Shown here: positions 31,356-43,224 of the stretch, in pieces
How positions within the stretch are numbered: the stretch's first letter is position 1
Layout of the letters: every line of letters starts with the position of its first letter
Source: Turnera subulata
Lineage: Eukaryota; Streptophyta; Magnoliopsida; Malpighiales; Passifloraceae
NCBI GenBank assembly: GCA_028386065.3
Contig: JAKUCV010005642.1
Span: 63,953-127,952 of the forward strand
Reading direction: 5' to 3'
DNA length: 64,000 nt
Made by a program: the position numbers and the translations under genes
The notes under the pieces: generated by a model
Told to the model about the DNA's origin: nothing
Seen by the model: the letters and a program-made list of their open reading frames with translations, nothing else
The model's database searches: none

Positions 31356-32444
31356 ATGAATTCTATGGACTGTATCCCGGTAGGGTACAGATTTAAGCCT
31401 TCGGATGAAGTCTTAATGAGGTTCCTGCAACTGAAAGTGGAACATGGACAACAATTCTCTGTGATTCCAGAGGCCGATGTTTACAAGGAAAAGCCATGGA
31501 CACTGCCGGGCATACTGGAGAGCCATCCACACTTGGCGGATGGGGAGAGATATTACTTTGTGAGAAGAGAAAGAGCATCCAAGAATGGGAAGGGAAGAAG
31601 GCCCAGTAGAAGAATGAAGAGAGCCGATGAGGAGAACAACATAGGATGGTGGAAGGCAAACACAACGGATTGCGAGATTAAGAGGAAATCGGAGGTGTTG
31701 GGGTACAAGAGGTCCTTGAACTTCTTCCTTTACACAACCAAAGAGAAAAGCACCAAGAATGGCCAAAGATCTGAGTGGATTATGCACGAGTACACCCTTG
31801 TTCCCACCCCCAACCAAATATTTCAAGAGTGGTCTCTTTGCAAAATCAAGTATAAAGCCAAAGCACCAAAGGAAGACCACCCTATAGCAGGCTTATTCTC
31901 TCCAGTTCCCTCGATACCCAGTAGTAATACTCTGGTTTCAATTGGTGATGTTAACAATGTGGAGCAAGAAGACGGTCTGAATCAGGAACCGATGCTACCA
32001 CCCTCGGATCATCAACGTACTTACAATTATTCTGATGATCAGATTTCAACAAATATCAGATTTCAACAAATATCCTATAAAGACCATGTATTCTTTGAAG
32101 CCGGCGACACTAACACAGCCGCAATCTTGCCATGCCAAGCTGATCAGAATATCATGTCGTCCCTTACACCTATGGCGCCTATGACAACACAAGAGCTGCC
32201 ACAACTGGATCTTCTTCATCAACCGTCCTTTGTCTCTGAAGAGTACACAACAGATATCCCATGGCCACCATCTTCATCATATCAAGGTCAAGAAACAAAT
32301 ATCCCACCATCGTCAATGGAGTCTTCCAATAACATGCAAACCACCCTCGCCGCTACTGCACAGGAGCTTCTTTTCTTTGATGATCTTTTCCAAGACGACT
32401 ATCAGCCACAACAAGGATTCTTGAGCTTTCTTGATGGCTTCTAG
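31356..32444 (+). CDS. NAC-domain transcription factor, intronless
   Basis: The 362-aa frame starts at the first ATG after the TATA box. All five NAC subdomains are visible: A, IPVGYRFKPSDEVL (7-20; usually LPPGFRFHPTDEEL); B, DVYKEKPWTLPG (41-52); C, ERYYFVRRER ... IGWWKANTTDCEIK (64-109); D, VLGYKRSLNFFLYT ... EWIMHEYTL (114-148); E, WSLCKIKYK (159-167). Several positions depart from the consensus (WWKANTTD for YWKATGxD). C-terminal to residue ~175 it is Pro/Ser/Gln-rich and ends in an acidic-hydrophobic stretch (FFDDLFQDDY, FLSFLDGF) suited to activation. NAC proteins bind DNA as dimers in the nucleus. Most NAC genes have two introns in the NAC region; this frame has none, so it may be a divergent lineage or a retrocopy. 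Its 3' end is involved in the 101-bp duplication. Confidence 0.88.
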   Translation: MNSMDCIPVGYRFKPSDEVLMRFLQLKVEHGQQFSVIPEADVYKEKPWTLPGILESHPHLADGERYYFVRRERASKNGKGRRPSRRMKRADEENNIGWWKANTTDCEIKRKSEVLGYKRSLNFFLYTTKEKSTKNGQRSEWIMHEYTLVPTPNQIFQEWSLCKIKYKAKAPKEDHPIAGLFSPVPSIPSSNTLVSIGDVNNVEQEDGLNQEPMLPPSDHQRTYNYSDDQISTNIRFQQISYKDHVFFEAGDTNTAAILPCQADQNIMSSLTPMAPMTTQELPQLDLLHQPSFVSEEYTTDIPWPPSSSYQGQETNIPPSSMESSNNMQTTLAATAQELLFFDDLFQDDYQPQQGFLSFLDGF

Positions 32445-32568
32445 CTAGCCAGATTTTAACATTCGANGCTTCTTTTCTTTGATGATCTTTTCCAAGACGA
32501 CTATCAGCCACAACAAGGATTCTTGAGCTTTCTTGATGGCTTCTAGCTAGCCAGATTTTAACATTCGA
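32366..32568 (+). repeat. Exact 101-bp duplication around a single N
   Basis: 32366-32466 (last 26 NAC codons and the start of the 3' untranslated region) is repeated without visible change at 32468-32568, separated only by the N at 32467. This is most simply an unmerged contig overlap. Confidence 0.85.
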
Positions 32569-32862
32569 ACTGGAATTGCATAAATTAGTATATATCCATA
32601 GTATATATTCCACGTAGACAAGTCTTACATTTAAATTGTACTCTGTTTCCTTACCTATTTTTTTTTATGCTAACGATAGTATTATTATTAATATGAGTTA
32701 AAAAATACAAGAACCCCCTTCAGGGAGAGCCTGAAAAAAAAGGGGAGCACAAGGGGAGCACATTACACTATGAAGGAAATAGAAAAATATAGGAACAAAA
32801 CAGAGCAAGAAAAAGGTAAGAAGTGCTTAAATGAGCATGCTAAACTTTCTGAGAGGGCCTTT

Positions 32863-35800
32863 CTAGTGCTTGATGTGATCTGCATTGGCGATGATATCAT
32901 TAGCATTGAGGAAAGGGGATGGATGTAAGGCATTAAGCCAATTGGTGGACCTCACAAGGGAAAGGTCAGCAACGCGTTCCCAATTGGTAGCAACTTGATT
33001 GAAGATCCTATTGTTTCTTTCAAGCCAAATAGATCGCAGGATGGCAGCTCCTATGACAAACCATGCTGCCTTTTGGAGGGGAGAAGTGGGGATGGAGGTC
33101 CAGTAAGGTAAGAAAGCCTCAATATTGTTCGGGCAAACCCAGGCAATGGCCCACCATTTGCAAATTTTGCCCCAAATTTTCCAGGAGAATGAGCAGTGCA
33201 GGAAGAGGTGATCGCGTGACTCGTCGAAATTGTTACAAAGAGGGTAAGAGGGATCAAGCGAAACAATGATGTTTCTGTGGAGAAGGAGGTCCTTGGTGGC
33301 GACCCCATTATGGAGGATTAACCAAATCCAACATTCTACTTTTTATGGGCACAAGGACAACCACGGGATGGCTTGACTCTGTGATAACCAAGTCTTTTAA
33401 AAATAAAAGAATATCCTGATTTGACAGAATAATTCTTGGAAGGATGATCAGACCAAATCCAACTGTCACACTTAGATGGAGATGGGGAGATGTTGGATAT
33501 GGAGGAGAGGAGTCTATCAAGTTCAGAGGATTCCCAAGAGCGCAGAGTTCTTCTCCACTGAAGCAGCCACCTAGAAGGATTGGATTGATCAAAAAGCTCA
33601 AAAAATGAAGCATCTTTGGATATAGATAAGGTAAAGAGCCGTGGGAAGGAAGCAAGAAGTGGCCCAGAACCAACCCAATTATCCCTTCAAAAACTAACCT
33701 TAAAACCATCCCCCAAAGAAATCTTGGCTCCGTCTAATAAGGGGATATTGGAGGGTGATCAGCATTCCCCAAAAAGAATGATGTTACGCCATAAGGAAGA
33801 GTATATGTCCAGGTTGAAGTGGGGAGAGAAGGATCTATCATGGGGATAGTATTTTTCGCGTATCAAAGGGGACCATAAACCTTTTTCAGAATTTATGAAT
33901 CTCCACCTCCATTTGAATAACAAACACTGATTCTTGTGCAAAATATTGTCAATGCCCATGCCGCCTAGTTCCTTCGGCTTAGAAATATGATGCCAAGCAA
34001 TTAAGCAAGTTTTACGCTTCTCAGAAGTGCCATTCCAAAAGAATTTTCTCTGTATTGTCACGAGAGACTTTGCTACTTTGACAGGGATCTTGAACATGGA
34101 GAGAAAATAAATAGGCAAGCTGGAAAAGACTGCTTTGATGAGAGTGACCCTGCCACCAATAGATAAATAGCGACCCTTCCAAGATTTTAGTTTGGATTTG
34201 AACTTGGTGATCACTGGAGCCCAGGATGATTCTTTCTTCATATTGGCACCCAAAGGAAATCCCAAGTATTTAATAGGAAGGGCATCAGATCTGGACAGGA
34301 GAGAACTTGCAATTCGGGATGTTTCATGAGGCTTCAAACCAATATCGACAACACTATTTTTATGGAAATTAATACTGAGACCCGAAATGGCTTCAAATAT
34401 CCTTAAGCACCTTTTGAGATTTTGAAGTGAGTGCATGTCAACAGGAGAAAAGAGTAATGTATCATCTGCATATTGTAGTATAGAGATTGAATGATTATGG
34501 ACTTTCACATCCTTTATCAGACCACAATCAATAGCTCTCTGTATAATCCTTGCTAAACCCTCTGCTGCAATGTTGAAGAGGAAAGGAGACAAAGGGTCTC
34601 CTTGTTTTAAACCTTTTTCCATGGGGAATTCTTTTGTAGGAGAGCCATTGACCAAGACAGATAACCGAGAAGATTGCAGGCAAGTGAAAATCCAATTTCT
34701 CCACTTATTTCCAAACCCCATAGCCTCAAGAACACCCATCAAATAGCTCCAATCCACGAAATCGAATGCCTTTCAAAAATCCAATTTCCACATAACTGCG
34801 TTGGAGTTGAACTTTTTAAGACTATGTATGACCTCTGTTGCAATTAATGCTCCATCCATGATACTCCTACCTTTAATAAATGCAGTTTGATGATCACTAA
34901 TAATCTGAGGCATTACTCGGCTGATTCTTTTTGCTAAAATCTTGCTAATAATTTTGTATAAACCATTAATCAGCGTAATAGGCCTGAAGTCATCTAGAGA
35001 GGAGGCATTAGAATTCTTGGCGATGAGGGTTATATATGCTGTGTTGGCACCTTTAGGGAGTCTTGCATTCATGAAGAAGTCCTGCACCATATCGAAAATA
35101 TCTGTCTTGATGAGCTCCCAAAAATTCTTATGAAATGAAAAATTAAAACCATCTGGGCCGGGGGCCTTTGGGCTGTCGCAATCCCAAAGGGCTTCTTTAA
35201 TTTCATCCAAAGAACAAGGTCGTTCCAAAGCTTCAACCGACTGCTGGTCTAATTTGCGAAAATTAATATTCCCCAATTTTGGTCTGATGTTGGCACTGCG
35301 ACTGTATAGATTGGAAAAATATTTGTGGACCTCTTCCTTGATCATGGAAGGTTCATGATAATCCACCCCACCTATTGTGATCTTATCCAGCTTATTTTTC
35401 CGCCCTCTGATAGAGGCTGAAAGGTGAAAAAATCTAGTATTTTTGTCTCCCAATTTACACCATTGGATCCTGCATTTCTGTCTCCAAAGTGCTTCAGCTT
35501 GCCTAGATTTGGTTTTCAAACGAGCTTTAAGGAGTACTAGATTTTCTGATTCTGTCGTAGAGAGGACTCTATCTTCTGCATCAAGCTCCAAGTTATCAAC
35601 TTCGGATTGAATTCTAGCCAACTCTTTATCAATATCCCCAAAAGAATTCTTATTCCAATCAGCAAGCAGTTTTCATGGAGAACACAACCTTCTCAAGAGG
35701 TTGAAACGACCAGGGTATTGCTCCACTGTGCGAGTCCACATGCCCTGTAGAATGTCAGAGAATCCAGGATGACTCCACCAGCAAGATAAGAATCGAAAGG

Positions 35801-36515
35801 GGCGAAAACCCCAATTAACCTTATCCTGTGAGAGGATAATGGGGCAATGATCGGATAAATTCCTACTTTCAGCTTTTAAAAAAATGTTTGGAAATTTAAT
35901 ACTCCAGTCACCTTCTGCGATGGCACGATCAATTTTGCTTGCAGATAAAGAGTTACACCACATGAATTTTCTGCCCACAAGTCCAAACTCCATTAAATTC
36001 AACTTATCCATGAAATTTTGAAGAGCCCCAGCTCCTCTTAGAGAAATCCATCCGCTTTTTCTGTCACAAGTAGATCTGGTCTCATTCAAGTCACCAATAA
36101 CTAACCAAGGAGATGAGAATTGGTGCTTGAGCGCTACAAGTTCTCTCCACATCTCAATTCGATTATCAAGAGAGCAATCACCATATATCGCACAAATGGT
36201 TACCTGATCGGTGCTGCCAGAAACAGAGCCTTCAATCACGATTGAATTTTTGTTGTGATAGGAATTTTTGCATTTGAAATAATCAGAATCCCATATTAGC
36301 AACATCCCACCTGCTCTTCCATGTGCATCAACTGAAATAAAGTCGATATTATCCGAACCCCACAGCCTGCGACATAAAGACATATCATTATTCATGCATT
36401 TAGTTTCGCAGAGAAATAAGAATTTCGTTTCGTGAGAAGAAACCATCTGACGGATTTTATTCCGCTTGTGCAAGGAGCCTAAACCACGAACATTCCAAGA
36501 AATCATGCAGAACAT
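32863..36515 (-). pseudogene. LINE ORF2: endonuclease, reverse transcriptase, zinc-binding C-terminus
   Basis: The likely ATG is at 36515 (MFCMISWNVRGLG). The endonuclease part shows SWNVRG, FLCETKC, VIGDLNETRS and SDHCPIIL, so its catalytic residues are largely kept. Reverse transcriptase follows, with SPKAPGPDGFNFSFHK, FRPITLINGLYKIISKILA and the active-site QYADDTLLFSP (YADD codons at 34461-34472). The frame is broken by nonsense codons at about 35673 and at 34773 (WKLDF*KAFD; Glu normally), and by frameshifts near 33740 and 33300. The zf-RVT segment (HLFLHCSFSWKIW in one frame) leads to a TAG at 32863. No RNase H domain is seen. Confidence 0.85.
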
Positions 36516-36557
36516 AATTAAAGAAGGAGTGCGCGACAAGGAAGACAAGGCAAGCAA

Positions 36558-38897
36558 TTAGGCAGCAGCCCTTGACTGCACCCAATCTGAGGCTTCATTA
36601 TCCACTAGAACTTCAATCATCTCTTGGACTTCCTGGTGATTGGAGCCGACATCCCAACCCAATGCTTCTCCAACATTACATGTTTCTGCAGCCTCAATGG
36701 AGTTGAAAGAAAAAGGGACTATTGCCAAACTATCTCCTACATTCTCAAGCCTTTTATTCACGTTCATAATGTCATCGTCACCAATTGAAGAAACTAGATT
36801 TCCATTGAAAGCAAAAGATTTCGTCTTTCTTTTCTTCTGGATCTCTAAGTCTATAAGAATGATTGCAAGTTTCCTTTCCACGATGTCTCGAATTAAAGAA
36901 CTCTGTGAGTGATGACAAGAAGGGGTCTTGCTACAAATAGACTTGTAACCAGAGGAAAAGGAGTTTGTATTTTGGGGAGGGCCAGGGGTAAGAGGAGAGG
37001 GGGGAGATGGACATGGAGATGGGCTAGGAGTGTAAGGTACGAGGGGTCCAAATTTGGAGGAGGAGGCGCCAAGAAATAAGCATTGGTCATAAGGTAATGG
37101 GCTTTGGGCTGGTTCAATGTGAGAAGGAGGTAGGTTAACTGACTTATCAGGGGTTGTTAAATGGTCACGTGGAGTTGAGGAGGAGGCGCAGGATAAGGGG
37201 GAAGGAGTGGTGTTTCGATGTGGTTCATGTGTTTTATTGATTAAAGACATGAGGTTAAACGGGTCAGTATTTGAATTTTTACCATCTTTCGAGGTTGGTG
37301 GCGGGGTTTTGGAGGATGCGTCAGATAGGATTAATGGGCTAGGGTTTGATGGTACAGCTAGATCTCAAAGAATGGAATTTTGTGGCTGGGATGTCAGGTC
37401 ATTATTTGAATTTTTACCAACTTTTGAGGTTGGTGGGGGGATTTTAGAGGATGCTTCAGATAGGATTAGAGGGCAAGGGTCTGATGGTACAGCTAGATCT
37501 CGAAAAATGGGAATTTGGGGCTGGGATGTCAGGTGGTTGGTTCGGGTGGGGTTTGTTAATCGGGTATGGTTTGTTGGTTCAGCCGGAGGTGGTTGGATCC
37601 AATTCCATTCCAGAGGGTCAAGTAGGTTTTCACACATGGTGATGCCAAAGGAGTGGTCGCCGATCTTAACTGAAGATTCAGCGGAGATGAGTTTTCGATT
37701 GGAGGTGAGGATAAGCACTTCTGCCACATCAAGTCTCTCCAATGCCCGGGTTTAAGGACTCAAATCTATTAGCTTACCGAATTTGATGGCAAGGAGGTTG
37801 AAGAATTCCTTACTCCAAGCGTGAACAGGAACACCTTTAATTGACACCCAACAAAGTCTATTATGAGCAGTGTCACCTACTTGCCAAGGTCTGAAAAGGT
37901 CGAAGAAATCCGTTAACTGGGGGTGGTTTTGAGGATTGAAGTCAAGAAGGGCTTTGGGGGAGGGGAAACGAAGTAAGAAGGAGACACCTCCCATGGGTAT
38001 AATTTGATGTCGTGAAGGTCATGACTAGATAGCAACTAGATAATTACATCAACGGGCATGGGATTTTTTAAAATAGTATAAGCACAGGAGGTCAAATGTT
38101 CAGAGGAGAAGGCTTTTGGAATGAATGACATGAGGGGGTTCTTTTTGTTCTCAGTGGAGTTATGGCCATTATGGGTGCACTCTGATGATTTGATATTATC
38201 TGCAAAAGAGATGTTGTTTCTGACAAAGGCTTCTCTTTTGTTTTTTATTATTGGGTGATTGAGAGGAGGAGGTTGACAGGGGGTTCGTGAAGTTGAAGGT
38301 TGATTCATTTTTCTTTCCTTGGCAAGGCTTGCAGAGAGGTGACCATCATCTACTAACACCGAGTTGATGTGAGCAATGAGGCTCTGGGTGTGCACTGGTT
38401 TTTTTGAAACGCACGAAGGAAAAGCGTTTGCCAAGTTTTGAAAGCTTAGCAGTAATATAAACATCAAGAATTTCTCCAAACTTTGTAAGGATGAGATGGA
38501 TGTCAATGGAGGTCCACCTTGAATGTATGTTCTCAACGTATACGTTTAGGATTTGATCGTTATTTATGGCATCACTAACATGTTTTCGGGACCATCTGGA
38601 GAAGTGATTGGGTGATGGGTATGGGCGGTTCAGGGTGAGGTTGGTATGGTGGGGGTAAAAGGCTGGGTGATGGGGAGGGGCCTGGTTTGGTTGCCAAGAA
38701 TGGTAGTTGGATGAGAGGTATGGTGATTTTGGTTGAGATGGATGGGGATTGTTGGGGAGGGGGTAAGGCAAAGGGAGGATTGGTGGTGATACTAGACAGT
38801 TTCCGGCGGTGTGGTGGTGGAAGAGGGTGGGGGACATAGGGGAGGAGGGAGGAAGAGGAGGAGGAGGGAGCATCGTAGGCGTATATTTTCCAATCAC
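36558..38897 (-). pseudogene. LINE ORF1 with RNA-recognition motif and DUF4283-like region
   Basis: The minus-strand frame from 38897 has a Pro/Ser/His-rich N-terminus and then SRWSRKHVSDAI and an RRM: RNP2-like LNVYVENI and RNP1-like KRFSFVRFKK (about 38550-38395). A frameshift near 38400 moves to the frame ending at 38036. The DUF4283-like block follows (37994-37752; RPWQVGDTAHNRLCWVSIKG, VPVHAWSKEFF). The C-terminal part (37250-36558) is Ser/Pro-rich and ends QSRAAA. Such proteins bind LINE RNA to form the retrotransposition particle. At least two stops and two shifts are present. Confidence 0.8.
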
Positions 38898-38932
38898 ACT
38901 TACACATGAATCAGCAACTTCCTTACCTATTT

Positions 38933-39231
38933 GCTATGCATTAATTAGGTCTCGGTAACAATACATGCCTCAATATTTGAAGTTACCATTTTATTTTATT
39001 TTTATCCCCATTTTTAATTAGTAGCCACGTTACTTTAATTAAATTAGCACTTCATTGTATTTAATAATTCTTCTTGAAAAATAGGAATCCTTTTATATTT
39101 CTCCTTCTCCTATAATTAGCACAACATCCGAAAAAATTTTAGGTTTTTCTTATCTCCGCCCCCACCTTCTCTCCCCCTTAAGCCTCTCCCTAACCCTCTC
39201 TCAAGTTCACCGCGTGCCGCAAGGAGGACGC
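38933..39231. other. AT-rich spacer; target flank of the Reina-like element
   Basis: No gene is supported. The last ~80 bp turn C-rich (CTCTCCCCCTTAAGCCTCTC) and continue on the other side of the element (44863 onward) as ATATCAAATCGCCACCTCCT, so this was a contiguous C-rich site, perhaps a leader or exon edge. Confidence 0.4.
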
Positions 39232-39472
39232 TGTTACAGTGATTCTACTGTAACGAGAATACAAAGCAATTGAATAGAAGATTAGGGTTCTAAAACTGAG
39301 ATGAGTAGAAACGAACATTCTTATTTCCAGAATGAATCTGTGTACAGTATCCAATGGCTATTTATATGTGCTGGCCTATACTAAGCACGACATGTAGTTC
39401 GCTAAACTCAACTAACTCATACTCACAACTAAGCTTTTGAATATTGATACGACTAACAACAGTGTCGTATCA
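39232..39472 (-). repeat. 3' LTR of the Reina-like element
   Basis: 241 bp. It is followed on its inner side by AAGGAGGGAGTGT on the minus strand (polypurine tract, about 39473-39485). Confidence 0.9.
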
Positions 39473-39608
39473 ACACTCCCTCCTTAGAAAATCAAAAAAT
39501 ACCAAGAACAGCCATACAAGTATCAACACTACAATCAACAGCCATACAAGTATCAACACTACAATCAGCACAGAGAACATGGCACCAAACAAACCACAAT
39601 GCAAGCAC

Positions 39609-42600
39609 TCATCCAGCAAACTCAGGGAAACGATCCATGATTACATCTGACCATTCCCAAGAAGCCTCCGTAGGGGAACATCCAGCCCAATAAATCAGCC
39701 ATTTGGTGACCGTGATACTGCCCCTTCTAGCTGGTTTCCTATCAAGTATCGCAGCAGGCACACAAGGAGCCTCTTCCTCAAAGAAAGGAACATCATTTGA
39801 ACCTGTAGAAATTGGGCCCGGAGCATGTTTCAGTTGTGAGACATGAAAAACATCATGTATATGGGCACCAGCAGGTAATTGTAAGCGATATGCCGCTTCT
39901 CCAATCTTCTCCGCCACCTTATAGGGGCCAAAGTATCGCGGAGACAACTTCTGATTCAATCTGTGCTGTACGGTTTGCTGCCTATAAGGCTGCAACTTCA
40001 AGAACACCCAATCTCCTATCACAAATACACGGTCAGAACGGTGTTTATTGGCTTGGAGTCGCTTCTTCTCCTGAACCTTCAACAGTTGTTGTTTGAGTAG
40101 CTTAATAGTATCCTCCCTATCCAAAAAGGTGCGATCCAAGGCCTCAATATCAGAATCCCCTGGCAGATAGGGTATATGCACAGGTGGTGCAATACCATAC
40201 AATGCTTGGAAGGGTGAGCACTGAAGGCTGGAATGGAACGTGGTGTTATACCACATTTCTGCAAGTGGCAACCACTTAGACCACTCTTTGGGTTTAGAAC
40301 CTGTGGCGCACCTAAGATATTGCTCAAGGCAGCGATTGACAACCTCTGTCTGCCCATCAGTTTGAGGATGGTATGCAGAAGAATGATGCAAATCAACTCC
40401 CTGCACACGGAACAGCTCCTTCCAGAACTTACTCAAGAACACAGCATCACGATCAGAGACTATCACCATTGGCATGCCATGGAGCTTGACCACAGAATCC
40501 AAGAAAACTTGGGCAACTAAAGATGCCGAGTATGGATGAGGTAAAGCACAAAAAAGTGCATATTTAGTCAAACGATCCACAACTACCAAAATAACCTCCT
40601 TACCATTTGACTTGGGTAATCCCTTGATAAAATCCACTGAAATGTGCGTGAACAGGGACTGTGGAATTGGTAGTGGCTGTAACAAACCTGGAGAAGCCAC
40701 TCGTTCATATTTATTTTGTTGGTAGAAAACTCAATTTCTAACAAATTCTCTGACCTGTTTATGGAGGCCTTTCCACCACAATACCCCCTTTATGCGTTTG
40801 ACAGTAGGTGTGACCCCTGAATGACCCCCCCCAAGAACTCGAATGGAAAAACTCCAAGAGACGTTTCTGCAATTCTGGATCATTCCCCACCACCATTCTA
40901 CCCTTCCTACGCAGCAGCCCATCTTGCCAGGAAAACTTACCCACAATATGTGGATCAGAATACTCAAGTTCACGTATCTTAGCAGCGAGCAAAATATCAT
41001 TCTCCCAGCTGGTTTTAATGGCTGCCAATACTGAGGAGTCTAAGTCAGAGATTAACATCGAATAGAGAACAGATCCAGGGACCCGTGAAAGAGCATCAGC
41101 AACAGCATTGTCCTGCCCTTTTTTGTAAACAATTTCGTAATCCATGGCAAGTAGTTTAGCCAGCCAAGTAGATTGTGTAATTGTTGTCAATCTTTGCTCC
41201 AACAAATACTTCAAACTGCGGTGATCAGTTCGAATGATAAAATGGCGATCAAGGAGGTACTGCTGCCATTTTTCCACCGCGAAAAGAACTGCTAACAGCT
41301 CCTTTTCATACACTGATAGAGTCTGATGCTTTGGAGATAATGCCCGGCTTGCATAAGCAATGGGATGTTCATTTTGCATCAACACAGCTCCGATTCCTAG
41401 GTCAGAAGCGTCAGTTTCAATGACAAAAGGTTCAGCAAAATTCGGTAACGCCAATACTGGGGCAGAAATCAGCGCTTATTTCAAGGCTTCAAAGGCTACT
41501 TGAGCTTCTGGCGACCAGGCAAAAGCATCTTTCTTAGTTAAGTCATGTAATGGGCGTGCTATAGTACCAAAATGGTGAATGAACCGCCTATAGTAACCTG
41601 CCAACCCTAAGAATCCGCGAAGAAGTTTCAAGGAAGTAGGAGCAGGCCAAGCCTGCACAGCTGAAACTTTCTCCGGATCTGTCTCCACTCCTGCAGCTGA
41701 GATAAAATGACCCAAATACTCCACCTTCGAAGCCCCAAAGAGACATTTGCTGCGCTTGAGGAAAAGGGCATTGCCTCTCAAAATATTAAGGACAATGCGC
41801 AAATGATGTTGGTGGTCATCCATATTTCTGCTGTAAACCAAAATATCATCAAAAAAGATAAGCACAAACTTCCGAAGATGTTCACGAAATAACCTGTTCA
41901 TGAGGCTTTGGAATGTATCCGGTGCATTAGTCAAGCCAAAAGGCATGACCAAGAATTCCCAGTGACCTTTATGGCTCTTGAAGGCGGTTTTATGAATATC
42001 CTCAACCGCCATACGGATTTGATGGTACCCTGAACGAAGGTCCAACTTAGAGAAAATTGTTGCACCGTGTAACTCATCTATTACTGGAATCAGAAAGCGA
42101 TCCTTAACAGTTTTGCTGTTCAAGGTACGGTAATCAATGCACATTCTTCATATGCCATCCTTCTTTTTGACCATTACAATAGGGGAAGCAAAAGAGCTAT
42201 TACTAGGACGAATAACCCCAGTAGCTAGCAATTCCCTAATCACCTTCTCAATTGCATCCTTTTGAATGGTGGAATGTTTGTAAGGTCGTAGGTTGATTGC
42301 CGAGGTACCTTCTTCCAAGGTAATTCGGTGTTCATGACCCCTAAGGGGAGGTAGAGAATTTGGTTCTTCAAACAAGTCCGCAAATTCCAGCAACAATGGT
42401 TGGAGAGCAATGGATTCATCAAGAGATGCACTAGCAATAGCTGGTTCTTGAACCTGCACTAATTCGGTAGGATTTTGAGAAACGGCCGAATCACTTTGTG
42501 AGGGCAGAAGCTGCAGGCTACAACATTGCATAGGTATTAATTTGCTTGGATCACTGAGCATATCCTGTAATTGAGCAGCCTCGATTTCCATTTAAGGAGA

Positions 42601-43196
42601 ATCAGGAATGCCATGTACAACAACCTCACGCCCCTTATTCCAAAACTTGAACTGCAGTTGAGAGAAATTCCAAAGGGTATCCCCCAACGATTCCAGCCAA
42701 TCCGTTCCCAAAACTAGATCATACCCTCCAATATCTGCCACAAAAAAATCAGAGCTAAAAGGTTGACCCCCCACCTTCCATTTGAATTGTTTACACATTG
42801 AATTGAATTGCAAGTTGGTACCCCCAGGGACAGCAACTTGTTGCAGAGAAATGGAGGAAAGTGGGCAGCCAAGACGTGCTGTAGTGTAGAATCCATATAG
42901 GAAAAGGATGCTCCCGTATCCACCAGAGCATACAATAATTTCCTGTTATGAACCACACGGATACGCATCCTTTTTCCTCCCAATGTCCCGGATAAAGCAT
43001 AGGCAGAGAGCTCATGAGCGAAAGAAGCAAGTTCATCCACATCTGCATGTTGCACTAAATACAGACACTCATCTCCAGAAAGTTCAATATCATCCGCATC
43101 GGCAGTGCCCCCAACTTCCAGCAAAAAGAACTGCCGCTGCTTACAGCGAAGGCCTGGGGTATAGGTATCCCTGGCCCTTTTTACGTAATTCTTCAC
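39609..43196 (-). pseudogene. Reina-like pol: protease, RT, RNase H, integrase, chromodomain-like C-terminus
   Basis: Protease: LYALVDTGASFSYMD, intact DTGAS (about 42900). [19 protein letters not shown], then [10 protein letters not shown], the active site. RNase H: FVIETDASDLGIGAVL, YEKELLAVLFA, IRTDHRSLKYLL. Integrase: ISVDFIKGLPKS, VIVSDRDAVFLSKFW and YHPQTDGQTEVVNRCLE, giving D, D, E. The end (AAILDRKPARRGS, WLIYWAGCSPTEASWEW) matches the chromodomain-like tail of chromoviruses, which targets chromatin. Breaks: frameshift near 42800; stops at 42592 (Lys), 42145 (Trp context) and 41473 (Gln context); frameshift near 40740 in the integrase zinc region. Catalytic residues are otherwise kept, so decay is recent. 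Confidence 0.88.
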
Positions 43197-43224
43197 GAAC
43201 CTTGGGGTCCAACTTAGTGGTAAC

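Larger units (their letters stand above)
32661..38918 (-). mobile_element. Full-length L1-type LINE with RRM-type ORF1 (decayed)
   Basis: It is bounded by 14-bp target duplications TTCCTTACCTATTT (32647-32660 and 38919-38932). The short A tail appears as T's at 32661-32666. Minus-strand order: 5' end at 38918, ORF1 (38897-36558), ORF2 (36515-32863), 3' untranslated region. Length 6258 bp fits a full plant L1. ORF1 with an RNA-recognition motif plus a DUF4283-like segment defines the BNR-like subclade described from beet. Several nonsense codons and frameshifts make it inactive. Confidence 0.9.

Noticed and set aside
31413..31880. 155-codon minus-strand frame inside the NAC gene
   Set aside because: Shadow of the NAC frame on the opposite strand.
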